Shown: positions 1 through 8,340, counted from the stretch's first letter. The stretch is 64,000 nt of DNA from JAJPKR01 sp050746125 (GCA_050746125.1 JBOGKX010000083.1:1-64000); one strand, 5' to 3'. Translations and numbers: made by a program. The notes: generated by a model not told the origin, from the letters alone.

Positions 1-159
1 GGGGACAAGAAGGCGTGGTTCCTGGACCGGCTCCTGCCCAAGTACGGAGATCCGACCTGGACGTTCGAGCCGGGTTATCCGCAAATCAATCGAATCATTC
101 TTTACGAGCAAAGGCTCGAAATCGTGACCGGCAAGCATAGCGCCGGCCTTTCGCATTGA
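1..159 (+). CDS. C-terminal fragment of a pyridoxamine 5'-phosphate oxidase-like (split-barrel flavin) protein
   Basis: An open frame runs from the window edge to a TGA and gives the last 52 residues of a protein whose start lies outside the window. The segment contains FEPGYPQINRIILYE and ends TGKHSAGLSH. This resembles the C-terminus of small pyridoxamine-phosphate-oxidase-like FMN-binding proteins, but that is recalled family resemblance and no active-site residue is visible. The next gene starts 23 nt downstream on the same strand, so the two may be co-transcribed. The product name is tentative, while the coding status is well supported by the uninterrupted frame. Confidence 0.55.
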   Translation, partial: GDKKAWFLDRLLPKYGDPTWTFEPGYPQINRIILYEQRLEIVTGKHSAGLSH

Positions 160-182
160 AACGTCACAAGGAGAACAGTGTC

Positions 183-569
183 ATGGTTCAACTAAAACGA
201 GCTTACGAGCCGGCCGAGAAGAGCGATGGGGCGCGATTCCTGGTTGAGCGGCTTTGGCCCCGCGGAGTGAAGAAGGAAGCCCTGCCTCTCGACGCCTGGC
301 TGAAGGAAGTCGCGCCGAGTTCGGAATTGAGGAAGTGGTTCAGCCACGATCCGGCGAAATGGCCGGAGTTTCAGCGCCGCTACCTGGTGGAGCTGCGGCA
401 TCACACCGACCAAATTCAGCCGATCCTCGATGCGGAGCGGAGCAGCGGTCCCGTCACGCTGATCTATAGCTCTCACGACGCGAGCCACAACAACGCGATC
501 GTACTCAAGGCTTTTGTCGAGCACCTCCTGGCGGCGCCGCGCTCCACGCGGGAACAAAAAGTCTCTTGA
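183..569 (+). CDS. DUF488 family protein (YeaO-like)
   Basis: The 128-residue product has the DUF488 hallmarks: an N-terminal KRAYEP segment, then RFLVERLWPRGV, LDAWLKEVAPS, LRKWFSHDP and a C-terminal VTLIYSSHDASHNNA. The family is small, cytoplasmic and of unknown biochemical role. I chose the ATG at 183 because AAGGAG lies 9 nt upstream (168-173). A TTG at 156 would add nine residues, overlap the preceding gene and lack a clear ribosome site. The length is normal for the family. It probably forms a short transcript with the preceding flavin-oxidase-like gene. Confidence 0.85.
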   Translation: MVQLKRAYEPAEKSDGARFLVERLWPRGVKKEALPLDAWLKEVAPSSELRKWFSHDPAKWPEFQRRYLVELRHHTDQIQPILDAERSSGPVTLIYSSHDASHNNAIVLKAFVEHLLAAPRSTREQKVS

Positions 570-1026
570 GCAGAGGCAAGGCCAAAACCTTGCCGGCCGC
601 CTGGGTCGCTGCCAAAACTCGCGACGGGGTCGGCCTGTTTATCGGCGCGGACCCCTTGCCCGAACGGCGCGCCCCCAAGCCATGAATCCGCGGGTTGTCG
701 TGCTGCCAATCGGGCGCACGCTCGACGATGCGGCGGCGTCCAGAAAATGGGCGGCCCCGCGATCGGTAGGCCGGCATACTGCGGCTATTACCTGAGTTCC
801 GCCGACTATTGCTGAGGGAGACCACCATCGCCTCAGCCGCCAAGCAGTAACCCATTGGCACGCCGCAACTTAGGTCGGCATTCGGGCGGTGCGGGGCCAA
901 TTGCGAACGGTCTCCTCCCCCGATGGGGGAGCGTGGCCGACAAAGCGGCAGCAGACGGACCTCGCGGCACAAGAAACTTGGATTCGGAATTTTGGATGAG
1001 AGTTGCCGGTGCGCCTAGAATCGTTC
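570..1026. other. 457-nt stretch without a supportable gene
   Basis: No frame on either strand gives a product with recognisable motifs. A 39-codon frame opens with the TTG at 566 overlapping the DUF488 stop and reads LPAAWVAAKTRDGVGLFIGA before ending near 685. It is protein-like but short and unsupported. A 155-aa minus-strand frame (505-972) is low-complexity and overlaps DUF488, so I treat it as a shadow. No clear terminator hairpin with a T-run is visible. Confidence 0.5.
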
Positions 1027-1488
1027 ATGCAGACGCATTCGTACGCGATTGCGGTGCGCTGGACGGGCAACCGGGGCACCGGCACGTCGGACTATACGGC
1101 CTACGGACGCGACCACGAGATTACGGCGAAGGGCAAAGCCACTAGCATCGCCGGCGCATCCGACCCCGCCTTTCGCGGCGATGGCCGCCGCTACAATCCG
1201 GAAGAACTGCTGGTGGCGGCGCTCGCGGCTTGCCATATGCTGTGGGTGTTGCACCTCTGCGCCCGCGACGGGATTGCCGTGACCGATTACGAGGACGAGG
1301 CGGAAGGGTCGATGGTTACGGAAGCCGATGGGGGCGGGCGGTTTCGGGAAGTCACGCTACACCCGCGCGTGGTCCTTGCCGATGCGGCGCGGCAGGGCGA
1401 TTTGGCCGCCTTGCACCACGAGGCGCACCGCCTCTGTTTTATCGCCCAATCCGTCAATTTTCCCGTGCGCTTGGAGCCGCGGGCGTAG
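1027..1488 (+). CDS. OsmC/Ohr family protein
   Basis: The 153-residue protein carries the OsmC fold signature: YNPEELLVAALAACHM near residues 57-70, and LCFIAQSVNFPV near 136-147. Cys69 and Cys137 correspond to the redox pair used by OsmC/Ohr enzymes for peroxide reduction, and Cys78 is extra. The length is typical. The ATG at 1027 begins MQTHSY; an upstream GTG would add eight residues. It sits 28 nt before murB on the same strand, but no functional link is evident. The role is inferred to be hydroperoxide or organic peroxide detoxification, with the thiol substrate unknown. Confidence 0.85.
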   Translation: MQTHSYAIAVRWTGNRGTGTSDYTAYGRDHEITAKGKATSIAGASDPAFRGDGRRYNPEELLVAALAACHMLWVLHLCARDGIAVTDYEDEAEGSMVTEADGGGRFREVTLHPRVVLADAARQGDLAALHHEAHRLCFIAQSVNFPVRLEPRA

Positions 1489-1516
1489 GCGGGCGAGCGC
1501 GGGCGCGGTCATTAGC

Positions 1517-2599
1517 ATGCAAACGAAAGCCGGCCTCGAACTCGGCGTGACAGAAAACGCGCCGCTAGCGCCGCTGACGACGCTTGGCATTGGCGGGCCC
1601 GCGCGCTACTTCGCGCATGTAGGTCGGGAGGAACAGATCCCGGAACTGCTGGCCTGGGCAGAGGAACGAGCCATGCCGGTATTGGTGCTGGGGGGCGGCA
1701 GCAATCTGCTCGTAGCGGACCGGGGCTTCGACGGCTTGGTCTTGTTCATGGCCAACCGCGGCAGTATGGAAAGCCCCGAGGGCGCGGTGACGATCGCGGC
1801 GGGCGAGACCTGGGACGAGTTCGTCGCCGTCTGTGTGGAGAGGAACTGGGCGGGTGTCGAGTGTCTCAGCGGCATCCCCGGGACGGTAGGTGGAACGCCG
1901 GTCCAGAATGTCGGCGCCTACGGACAGGAGGTGGCCGAGACGATCCTGATGGTGCGCGCCTGGGATCGCCAGAGCCGACGATTCGCCGTCTTGGATCGAA
2001 CGGCGTGCCGGTTTGGCTATCGCACGAGCGTCTTCAACCGCCACGAGCCGGGCCGTTACATCGTAACGGCGGTGCATTTTGGCCTGCGGCCGGGCGGCGC
2101 GCCCGCGCTGCGCTACGCGGAGCTGGCGCGCCAGTTTGGCGGCGTGGCGAAGCCGACGCTGGCGGCGGTACGGGCGGCGGTGCGGGAGATTCGCCGCGGC
2201 AAGGCGATGCTGATCGCGCCAGGGGAAGCCGAGTGCCGCAGCGCCGGCTCATTTTTTAAAAACCCCATCGTCAGCGCGGCGGAAGCGGAGCAAATTGCAC
2301 GCCGCGCCGGGGCGGCGCCGCCCAGCTTCAGCACCCCCGAGGGCACGAAGCTGGCCGCAGCTTGGCTGATCGAGCAAGCCGGATTTCGCCGCGGCTACCG
2401 GCCGGCGGGAACGGATGGCGCCCCGGGACGCGTAGGGCTTTCGAGCCGCCATGCGCTGGCGATCATCAATCATGGCGGCGCCACGGCGGCGGAAGTCGTC
2501 GCGCTCGAGCGGCGGATTCGCGACGCGGTGGAAGCGAAATTCGGCGTGCGGCTGACGCCGGAACCGGTCTTTGTCGGCTTCGACGCGAACGAGGAGTAG
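1517..2599 (+). CDS. murB: UDP-N-acetylenolpyruvoylglucosamine reductase
   Basis: MurB uses FAD and NADPH to reduce UDP-GlcNAc-enolpyruvate to UDP-MurNAc in cytoplasmic peptidoglycan precursor synthesis. The 360-residue product has the FAD-binding GGGSNLL motif (59-65), SGIPGTVGG (118-126), GAYG with the conserved Tyr, and SAGSFFKNP (242-250) with the catalytic Ser. The C-terminus reads PEPVFVGF, as in E. coli-type enzymes. The frame stays open upstream to 1328, but the ATG at 1517 (MQTKAG) gives the family-length product and leaves the osmC gene intact. It converges with queF 30 nt downstream. It lies outside a dcw cluster, unlike many murB genes. Confidence 0.95.
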   Translation: MQTKAGLELGVTENAPLAPLTTLGIGGPARYFAHVGREEQIPELLAWAEERAMPVLVLGGGSNLLVADRGFDGLVLFMANRGSMESPEGAVTIAAGETWDEFVAVCVERNWAGVECLSGIPGTVGGTPVQNVGAYGQEVAETILMVRAWDRQSRRFAVLDRTACRFGYRTSVFNRHEPGRYIVTAVHFGLRPGGAPALRYAELARQFGGVAKPTLAAVRAAVREIRRGKAMLIAPGEAECRSAGSFFKNPIVSAAEAEQIARRAGAAPPSFSTPEGTKLAAAWLIEQAGFRRGYRPAGTDGAPGRVGLSSRHALAIINHGGATAAEVVALERRIRDAVEAKFGVRLTPEPVFVGFDANEE

Positions 2600-2629
2600 A
2601 AGTGCGGCGCCGCGAGCGGAGGCGGCGAG

Positions 2630-3058
2630 CTAGCGGCGCGCGCCGCGCGGACGCGGCCAAGTGGCGGAGATGGTGCTGGTGATGCCGCCCCGAGGGCGAA
2701 AGCGGCCCTCGACCTGGGCCCATTCGGGGCGGCAGGCGGCGACCAGGTCTTCGAGGATGCGGTTTACGGCGTTTTCGTAGAAGATGCCCAGGTTGCGGTA
2801 GGCAAGCAAGTATTCCTTCAGCGATTTCAACTCAACACATTCACGGCGCGGGCGATAGCGAATGACCAAGGTCGCGAAGTCGGGCAGACCGGTCTTGGGG
2901 CAGACGGAGGTGTACTCGGGCACTTCGATCGCGATCTCGTAGCCGGGATATTGGTTGGGCCAAGTCTCGAGCGGCGGCAAGGGGGCGGTGATGCCGGCGC
3001 GCGCGTGGGCGGCGGTGTAACGGGGAGTGGAGCGAGGGGAGCGAGGCATGGCGTCCAT
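2630..3058 (-). CDS. queF: NADPH-dependent 7-cyano-7-deazaguanine reductase (preQ1 synthase)
   Basis: QueF reduces preQ0 to preQ1 in queuosine biosynthesis. The 142-residue product matches the short, unimodular (YkvM-like) type. It has EYTSVCPKTGLPDFA with nucleophile Cys53 and Asp60, then ELKSLKEYLLAYRN and a C-terminal RGGI. The ATG at 3058 was chosen; the ATG at 3049 is also possible. A longer frame to 3112 would overlap ridA. The partner enzyme Tgt, which inserts preQ1 into tRNA, is encoded at 50.1-51.2 kb, so pathway genes are scattered. It is divergent from ridA with only 39 nt between starts. Confidence 0.93.
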   Translation of the reverse strand: MDAMPRSPRSTPRYTAAHARAGITAPLPPLETWPNQYPGYEIAIEVPEYTSVCPKTGLPDFATLVIRYRPRRECVELKSLKEYLLAYRNLGIFYENAVNRILEDLVAACRPEWAQVEGRFRPRGGITSTISATWPRPRGARR

Positions 3059-3085
3059 GGGGAGCGGCGCAACGAGAACGACGGC

Positions 3086-3091
3086 TATAAT
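3086..3091 (+). promoter_or_regulatory. -10 hexamer (TATAAT) directly upstream of ridA
   Basis: A perfect TATAAT ends 6 nt before the ridA ATG at 3098. A transcript starting 6-7 nt downstream would begin at or next to the start codon, which implies leaderless translation. No good -35 hexamer is seen at 17-nt spacing. The site lies inside the short divergent gap with queF. This is inferred from sequence only. Confidence 0.4.
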
Positions 3092-3097
3092 CCTGGC

Positions 3098-3484
3098 ATG
3101 TCTTCGCGACAAGTCATTTCAAGTCCTGACGGGCCGAAGGCCATTGGGCCCTATTCGCAGGCAATTCGCGCCAATGGATTCATTTTCGTCTCTGGCCAGG
3201 TGGCGATCAACCCCGCCACCAACGCGCTGATTTCCGACACCGACATTCGCGCCCAGACCGAGCGCGTGCTGAAGAACATTCAGGCCATCCTGCAAGGCGC
3301 AGGCAGCGGCATGCATGAAGTCGTGAAGACCACCGTCTTTCTGGCAGACCTTGGCGACTTCGTGGCGATGAACGAGACTTACCAGACTTTTTTCGGTCCC
3401 GAGCCGCCGGCGCGCTCGACGGTCGAAGTACGGCGCTTGCCGCGCGACGTCAAGATCGAGATCGACGTGATTGCGCTCGGCTGA
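3098..3484 (+). CDS. ridA: RidA family reactive enamine/imine deaminase
   Basis: RidA hydrolyses reactive enamines and imines released by PLP enzymes such as threonine dehydratase. The 128-residue protein is full length, with the N-terminal PKAIGPYSQA, central FVSGQVAINP and VVKTTVFLADL, and the C-terminal RSTVEVRRLPRDVKIEID segment containing the conserved substrate-carboxylate-binding Arg. The ATG at 3098 (MSSRQV) has no Shine-Dalgarno, and a TATAAT immediately upstream suggests a leaderless message. The gene converges with rpmB, 22 nt away. Confidence 0.93.
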   Translation: MSSRQVISSPDGPKAIGPYSQAIRANGFIFVSGQVAINPATNALISDTDIRAQTERVLKNIQAILQGAGSGMHEVVKTTVFLADLGDFVAMNETYQTFFGPEPPARSTVEVRRLPRDVKIEIDVIALG

Positions 3485-3506
3485 GGGCGCACGCGGCGCC
3501 GCCGGC

Positions 3507-3695
3507 TCAAGCCTTGGTGACGCGGCCGGATTTGATGCAACCAGTGCAGACTCGCAGCCGCCGATTGCCCCCGCCGATCTTGGCGCGCACGGATTGCAAG
3601 TTGACGTCCCAGCGCCGCTTGGTCACGTTGTGAGCGTGGCTGATGCGATTGCCGAATTTGGGCCCTTTGCCGCAGATATCGCAGACGCGCGCCAT
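3507..3695 (-). CDS. rpmB: 50S ribosomal protein L28 (bL28), zinc-binding form
   Basis: This 62-residue protein begins MARVCDICGKGPKFGN and contains VTKRRWDVNLQ and RVCTGCIKSGRV, the bL28 signature. Two CxxC pairs (Cys5/Cys8 and a second pair near residues 50-53) mark the zinc-containing C+ form. It is a component of the large ribosomal subunit. The ATG at 3695 gives the normal length; an upstream extension to 3884 is out of family. It is transcribed alone, divergently from the zinc-ribbon gene. The C+ type is often considered ancestral, and some genomes carry zinc-free paralogues that could not be checked here. Confidence 0.95.
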   Translation of the reverse strand: MARVCDICGKGPKFGNRISHAHNVTKRRWDVNLQSVRAKIGGGNRRLRVCTGCIKSGRVTKA

Positions 3696-3858
3696 GGTTG
3701 ATCCGTCTCCTCGAGAGTGGCCGCCGTGCCGCTCGCCGCAACGAGCGCCGTTTGCCGGCAGGGCAACCCGTTGCCCCCGAACGGCGTAAGAGATTATGGT
3801 AACAGAAGCCTTCGGACGGCGCCCGAGCGACGATCGGGCGCGCGCGGAAAGCGCCACG

Positions 3859-4149
3859 ATGGAGCCCCGCCTCGGCGACATCATCGAGGATCATTGCTCG
3901 CGATGCACGCGCCTGACCGATCACTCGATCGTGGCGGCGGTGGGTGGCGAGATCGTGAAGGTGCGCTGCCGCACCTGCAATCACGAGCATCCCTATCGCC
4001 ATGGGCAGAGCCCAAAGAAGAAGGCGGTGGGCAAGCTCTCGGCCTTCGACCAGGTTTTGGCCGGCATTCTCGCCTCACAGCCGGCGACGCAGCCGGCCGC
4101 GCCGGCGCCCAAGCCGCGCTCTCGCCGCCGCAAACCGCCTACTGAGTGA
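3859..4149 (+). CDS. Zinc-ribbon protein of unknown function
   Basis: The 96-residue product has an N-terminal zinc-ribbon: Cys13-x2-Cys16, a 20-residue spacer, then Cys37-x2-Cys40 followed by NHEHPYRHG. A basic, proline/alanine-rich tail (APAPKPRSRRRK) could contact nucleic acid. The ATG at 3859 follows GGAAAG; an ATG at 3796 would add 21 residues. The stop overlaps the end of the convergent peptidase stub by 11 nt. I recognise no named family. DNA, RNA or ribosome association is a guess based only on the ribbon and basic tail. Confidence 0.65.
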   Translation: MEPRLGDIIEDHCSRCTRLTDHSIVAAVGGEIVKVRCRTCNHEHPYRHGQSPKKKAVGKLSAFDQVLAGILASQPATQPAAPAPKPRSRRRKPPTE

Positions 4150-4492
4150 CGACGACCAACATATCGTCGAATTCGTTGGCCACGGCGGAGCGGGCTTGGA
4201 AGGGCAGCTGCACGGTTACGGTTTGATCGCCTTGCCGCAAGGCGACGAGGCCGCGGACCATGCCTTTCTTGTTGTCGTGCACGTAGACGGGAAGCAACTG
4301 TTTCCAGCTCGCCGGTTGTTGTTGAAAACGGCAGATTAGCTGGCAGCCCTGAGCGTTGGGCACGATGCGATAGGAGAAATGGACGCGGGGCGCGCCGGTG
4401 CCGTAGACGTATTCGTTGAAGAACCAATCCATGCGGTGATTGCCGTCCAGGTCCATTTGCGGGGTCATGTACTTTTCCACCCGTGCACGCAA
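4139..4492 (-). pseudogene. 3' remnant of an M1-family (aminopeptidase N-like) metallopeptidase
   Basis: The reading frame encodes VEKYMTPQMDLDGN, MDWFFNEYVYGTGAP and a C-terminal beta-rich tail, which matches the end of acidobacterial M1 metallopeptidases. The HExxH zinc site and all preceding domains are missing. Upstream of about 4485 the frame continues as low-complexity sequence with no peptidase resemblance, so the homology stops abruptly there. The chemosensory operon begins 280 nt further on. I read this as a gene cut by recombination, leaving roughly 115 of an expected several hundred codons. The only available start is a TTG at 4492, and expression is doubtful. Confidence 0.7.
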
Positions 4493-4700
4493 GCGTGCTG
4501 GGGACCCCGGCGTCGCGGCTGCGGCCCTGCGTTGATTGTCGGAATTTCCTTCGAGAAGTTCCTTTGACCCCCGGCTTTGGAGGCCAGCCGCGCTCAGGGC
4601 CTCTCCAAGTTGCCGCGAAAAGCTCCACGCTGGCTCGCCTGCCCCTGTTCTTACGATCAGGGAGCACCAGTATTGCTACGTTAAAGGACCACTCACCGAA

Positions 4701-4729
4701 TTGACTGGCGGAGGATCCTTTAATAACAT
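4701..4729 (+). promoter_or_regulatory. Candidate promoter of the chemosensory operon
   Basis: TTGACT (4701-4706) and TAACAT (4724-4729) are separated by exactly 17 nt and match the sigma70 consensus at 5/6 and 4/6 positions. Predicted transcription would start near 4736, giving a 5' leader of about 34 nt before the cheR ATG at 4770. The surrounding 4493-4769 stretch is noncoding and more AT-rich than its neighbours. Confidence 0.4.
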
Positions 4730-4769
4730 GATGTTCTATATTGGCGCGCGGTCTATTCACTGATATCTC

Positions 4770-6179
4770 ATGGAGACGCTTATATCGCGCGAACTCCTCG
4801 GGGGTTGGGGCGAGTTCGTGGCCGAGCACTTGGGCTTGGCTTTCCCTCCCGCGCGCTGGCGCGATCTCGAGCGCGGGATCGTTGAAGCCGCACGCTCAAT
4901 CGGCCACCCTGATATCGGCTTGTGGCTGGAAGCTTTGCGCCGCGCGCCGTGTCGTCGCGACCTGGCGGCGTTGGCCGCTCACCTTACGGTCGGAGAGACA
5001 TATTTCTTTCGTGACCCAATTGCGTGGCGGAGCCTGGCGCAGGATATCTTGCCGGATCTTATTCGCGATCGCGAGCCGCACCGAGAACTGCGCTTCTGGA
5101 GCGCGGGCTGCGCCACCGGCGAGGAACCATATACACTGGCGATTCTTCTCGACCGCCTGATACCCAGGGATGCCGGTTGGCGCGTTTCTATTCTGGCAAC
5201 TGACATCAATTCCGCGGCCCTGGCCAGGGCGCGGACCGCGAGATACGGCGAGTGGTCCTTCCGTGGCGCGCCCGCCTGGATTAGGAATGCGTATTTCTCG
5301 AAGCGGCCAGGCGGTCGCCATGAGCTAGCGCCGCGCATTCGCAAGACGGTTTCCTTCGCAACGCTCAATTTGGCGGATGCCGCCGCTCCCAGGCTGGAGG
5401 AGCCGTTCGACCTCGTGCTTTGTCGCAATGTGCTGATGTACTTCGATTCGGTCGCCGAACGCCGCGCAGTCCGCTTCCTGCGTGGCAGCATGCGCCGGGG
5501 CGGATGGCTGCTCGTTAGCCCTTGCGAGCTTTCGGCCTCGCTCTTTTCCGAATTCAGCATGTGTTATCGGAACGGAGCAGCCTGGTACCGGAACAGCGCA
5601 AGCCAAGCGCGCTGGAATTACCCGCGCTTCGCTCCGCGGGAGGTGCCGGAGCCTGGCCAGATCGGCATCCGGCTCACGGCGCCGGTCGCGCCCGCCGCCG
5701 CCTCGAACGGCGAGTCTGCTTCGGCCGGCGCTCGCGAGGAACAACCCTCGGCGGTGGCGGCAGCGCCGCCCCTTTCTCGGACGCCGCTCCCGGATGCAGC
5801 CGGACTGGCCCGGCGCGCCGCCAATGCTGGCCGCCTCGAGGAAGCATTGGCGCTGGCCGCGCAGGCCATTGAGCAGGAGAAGCTTTGCCCCGCACATCAC
5901 TATTTACACGCGGTGATCCTCGATGAAATGGGACGACCCGGCGAGTCCGCGGCGGCCCTGCGCCGCGCCGTTTACTTGGATCGAAAATTCGTGCTTGCCC
6001 ATGTAGCCCTTCTCGGTCTAGCCGCGTGCCGGCACGATTGGCGTGAGCGCGATCGGTGCCGAAAAGTTGCGCTGGCCCTGCTGCAAGACTACAAAGACGA
6101 CGAAATCGTGCCCGAGAGCGGCGGTATGACCGCTGCCAGGCTTGCGAACCTCATTGCGGCGGGAGGCATGGAGGCATGA
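4770..6179 (+). CDS. cheR: CheR-type MCP methyltransferase with C-terminal TPR region
   Basis: CheR transfers methyl groups from S-adenosylmethionine to glutamates of the chemoreceptor. The 469-residue protein has the helical N-terminal domain, the SAM-binding FWSAGCATGEEPY (109-121), ATDIN, and the LCRNVLMYF motif. A proline/alanine-rich linker (about 295-340) leads to TPR-like helices (about 345-450). TPR-fused CheRs occur in alternative-function chemosensory systems such as Wsp and Frz. It is the first gene of a tightly packed operon, and its stop overlaps the cheW start (ATGA). No clear Shine-Dalgarno precedes the ATG. Confidence 0.93.
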   Translation: METLISRELLGGWGEFVAEHLGLAFPPARWRDLERGIVEAARSIGHPDIGLWLEALRRAPCRRDLAALAAHLTVGETYFFRDPIAWRSLAQDILPDLIRDREPHRELRFWSAGCATGEEPYTLAILLDRLIPRDAGWRVSILATDINSAALARARTARYGEWSFRGAPAWIRNAYFSKRPGGRHELAPRIRKTVSFATLNLADAAAPRLEEPFDLVLCRNVLMYFDSVAERRAVRFLRGSMRRGGWLLVSPCELSASLFSEFSMCYRNGAAWYRNSASQARWNYPRFAPREVPEPGQIGIRLTAPVAPAAASNGESASAGAREEQPSAVAAAPPLSRTPLPDAAGLARRAANAGRLEEALALAAQAIEQEKLCPAHHYLHAVILDEMGRPGESAAALRRAVYLDRKFVLAHVALLGLAACRHDWRERDRCRKVALALLQDYKDDEIVPESGGMTAARLANLIAAGGMEA

Positions 6180-6814
6180 GCCGCACCGATTGGCAGTCTG
6201 TTTACGCCCGGCTGCAAGCCGTCCAGCGCGCTCTCGAGAGCGGGGCTGAACTGTCGCCCGCCGAACGTGACCGCATTCTGAGCCGCCGCGCCGCCGCAGT
6301 CCGGGAAACACGGCGAAGCGAGGCCGAGCGTTCGACCGAGCTGGAGCTGATCGAATTTTCCGTCGCGAAGGAGCGGTACGCGCTCGCATTGGCGAAGGTG
6401 TGCGAAGTCGTCCCCTTCGCTCCGCCTGCGCCGCTGCCCGCGAGTCCTCCGTTCCTGCTCGGACTCGTTAACGTTCGCGGTCGCATCCTGGCCGTGCTCG
6501 ACCTCAGGCTCCTCTTGGGTCTTTCCGCGCCCGCCCCTAGCGGCACAGGAAAGCTGATCGTTCTTGAGGACGGCGAGCACACCGATCTCGCGGTCATGGC
6601 CGACGCGATCGCCGGCTTGACCCGCATCCCCGAAACCAGCCTGCAGCCGCCGCTCCCGAGTCTGCACGGGCAGCGGCCGGACTACATGCTCGGCATCGGA
6701 CCCGATCGTCTGATCGTGCTCGATGCCGGGAAGCTCGCCGCCGATCCGGCGCTCACCGCGCCCGCGACGCGGGCAGTGGCTCGCGCCGAGATCGCGCAAA
6801 AGGAGAATCCGTGA
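6176..6814 (+). CDS. cheW: CheW-like scaffold protein (first copy)
   Basis: CheW couples the receptor to CheA. The 212-residue protein has a 60-residue charged N-terminal extension, then a CheW fold with LIEFSVAKERYAL, LGLVNVRGRILAVLDLRLLLGL and a C-terminal LIVLDAGKL. The ATG at 6176 overlaps the cheR stop by 4 nt, implying translational coupling. The longer frame from 6056 is inside cheR. It differs markedly from the second CheW at the operon's end (165 aa), suggesting separate partners, for example one for receptor arrays and one for the hybrid kinase. That division of labour is speculative. Confidence 0.9.
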   Translation: MSRTDWQSVYARLQAVQRALESGAELSPAERDRILSRRAAAVRETRRSEAERSTELELIEFSVAKERYALALAKVCEVVPFAPPAPLPASPPFLLGLVNVRGRILAVLDLRLLLGLSAPAPSGTGKLIVLEDGEHTDLAVMADAIAGLTRIPETSLQPPLPSLHGQRPDYMLGIGPDRLIVLDAGKLAADPALTAPATRAVARAEIAQKENP

Positions 6815-8340
6815 CCATTGGAAAGAAACTCTTGCTCGGTTCCATCGCCGTGCTGGCGCTCACGTTGCTGGTTGTCGCGATCGCCTGGTACGCGAACCGC
6901 AGCATGCAGAGCGCGTACGCTGGTTTCCTGGACCACAGCAAGCCTCTGGTCACCGGCGCCGCGGCCCTCCGCGCCGACGAGCTCGCGCTGCTGGCCAATT
7001 TTCGGGGCTACCTCCTTTATGGCACGGACCAGTACCTTGAGGCCTGGAAACACGATCGCGACGAGTTCGCCTCCAACCTCGCGCACATGCAAGAGCTCAT
7101 CGGCTCCGATTCCGCACTGGGGGATTTGACACGGCTCAAAGACCTCGACGCGCGGCAGGCTCAGTTGGAATTTCAGGCGCTACAGCTCAGAACCCACGAA
7201 AGCGAGAATGCGGCCCGAAAACTGGTGCGTGACAGCCCTTATCGCGATCAGGCATTACAGCTTCTTACGGCCTTTTCCGCGCGACAGGAGGCGCTGTTAG
7301 CCACCAGTCGCCGTTCGCTTGCCGCCAAGGTCCAATTCATTTCGGGTTTGATGTTGGGTGGCGTGATTGCGATCTTCCTTGTCGGGTTGATCTGCACCGC
7401 TCTTTTAACTCGTGCGATCAGGCGCCCACTTGAGACCGGCATTTCGCAGCTCTCCTCGGCATCAGCGGAAATTCTCGCAACCACGAGTCAGGTTGCGTCG
7501 TCGGCGACGGAGACCGCCGCCTCGGTCACCGAAACCTCGGCCACCGTCGAAGAGGTCCGGCAAACCGCGCACCTCTCGTCCGAGAAGGCGAAGTACGTCT
7601 CTGAAACGGCGCAACAGGCGGTGCAGACCTCGCAAAGCGGCAAAAAGGCGGTCATCGAGGTGGTGGCTGGTCTCCAGCGGCTCAAGGACGAGATGGCCAA
7701 CATGACGGAGACGGTCGTGCGTATGAGCGAGCAGGGGCAAGCGGTCGCCGAGATCATGACGACCGTCGGCGATCTCGCCGACCAGGCCAATCTACTGGCT
7801 GTCAATGCCGCGATTGAAGCGGCCAAAGCCGGAGAGCACGGCCGAGGGTTCGCGGTCGTTGCGCAGGAAGTGCGGGCTCTCGCCGAGCACTCGAAGCAGG
7901 CCACGGTTCAAGCGCGCGCCATCCTCATCGAAGTCCAGAAAGCTACGACCACGGCGGTGATGGCGGCGGAGCGTGGCTCGAAGGCAACGGAGTCGGCGGC
8001 TAAGCAGGCCGAAGCGGCTGGCGAAACCATTCGAGCGCTCGCCGAGAGCAATACCGAATCCGCGCAGGCCGCACTGCAAATCGCGGCTTCAAGCCAGCAA
8101 CAGTTGGCAGGCATGGATCAGATCGCGCAGGCGATGGATAACATTGCGACTGCGAGCGCGCAGAACGCAGCGGGCACGAAGCAAGCCGAACAGGCCGCGC
8201 ACGATTTGAAGGAATTGGCCGCCAGCTTGCGCGCCATGCTCTCCGGCAACGGCCGCGGGCCCCGCCCGGGAGCAACCGGCCCAGCGTCGCGCCACCGGCG
8301 TCCCCCGCAGTCGGCCGAGGACCTGAATGCCATCGAGTGA
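6811..8340 (+). CDS. Methyl-accepting chemotaxis protein with CHASE3-like sensor, apparently without a HAMP domain
   Basis: The 509-residue transducer has TM1 (about 8-27), a periplasmic helical domain whose FRGYLLYGTDQYLEAW segment resembles CHASE3, TM2 (about 176-199) and a long cytoplasmic coiled coil. The hairpin tip, near 320-362, reads LADQANLLAVNAAIEAAKAGE. After TM2 the short RAIRRPLETG segment runs straight into the signalling helices, and I see no HAMP connector or second HAMP helix. Ala/Ser/Thr/Glu-rich stretches could hold methylation sites. The start is a GTG overlapping the cheW stop by 4 nt. The C-terminal tail is basic and disordered-looking, with no CheR/CheB tethering pentapeptide. 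Confidence 0.92.
   Translation: MTIGKKLLLGSIAVLALTLLVVAIAWYANRSMQSAYAGFLDHSKPLVTGAAALRADELALLANFRGYLLYGTDQYLEAWKHDRDEFASNLAHMQELIGSDSALGDLTRLKDLDARQAQLEFQALQLRTHESENAARKLVRDSPYRDQALQLLTAFSARQEALLATSRRSLAAKVQFISGLMLGGVIAIFLVGLICTALLTRAIRRPLETGISQLSSASAEILATTSQVASSATETAASVTETSATVEEVRQTAHLSSEKAKYVSETAQQAVQTSQSGKKAVIEVVAGLQRLKDEMANMTETVVRMSEQGQAVAEIMTTVGDLADQANLLAVNAAIEAAKAGEHGRGFAVVAQEVRALAEHSKQATVQARAILIEVQKATTTAVMAAERGSKATESAAKQAEAAGETIRALAESNTESAQAALQIAASSQQQLAGMDQIAQAMDNIATASAQNAAGTKQAEQAAHDLKELAASLRAMLSGNGRGPRPGATGPASRHRRPPQSAEDLNAIE

Noticed and set aside
505..972. A 155-codon minus-strand frame
   Set aside because: It overlaps the DUF488 gene, has no motif and no ribosome site, and its composition is that of a GC-rich shadow.
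3993..4829. A 278-codon minus-strand frame across the peptidase stub
   Set aside because: It is out of frame with the recognisable M1 tail, low-complexity and arginine-rich. It is a shadow arising from high GC.
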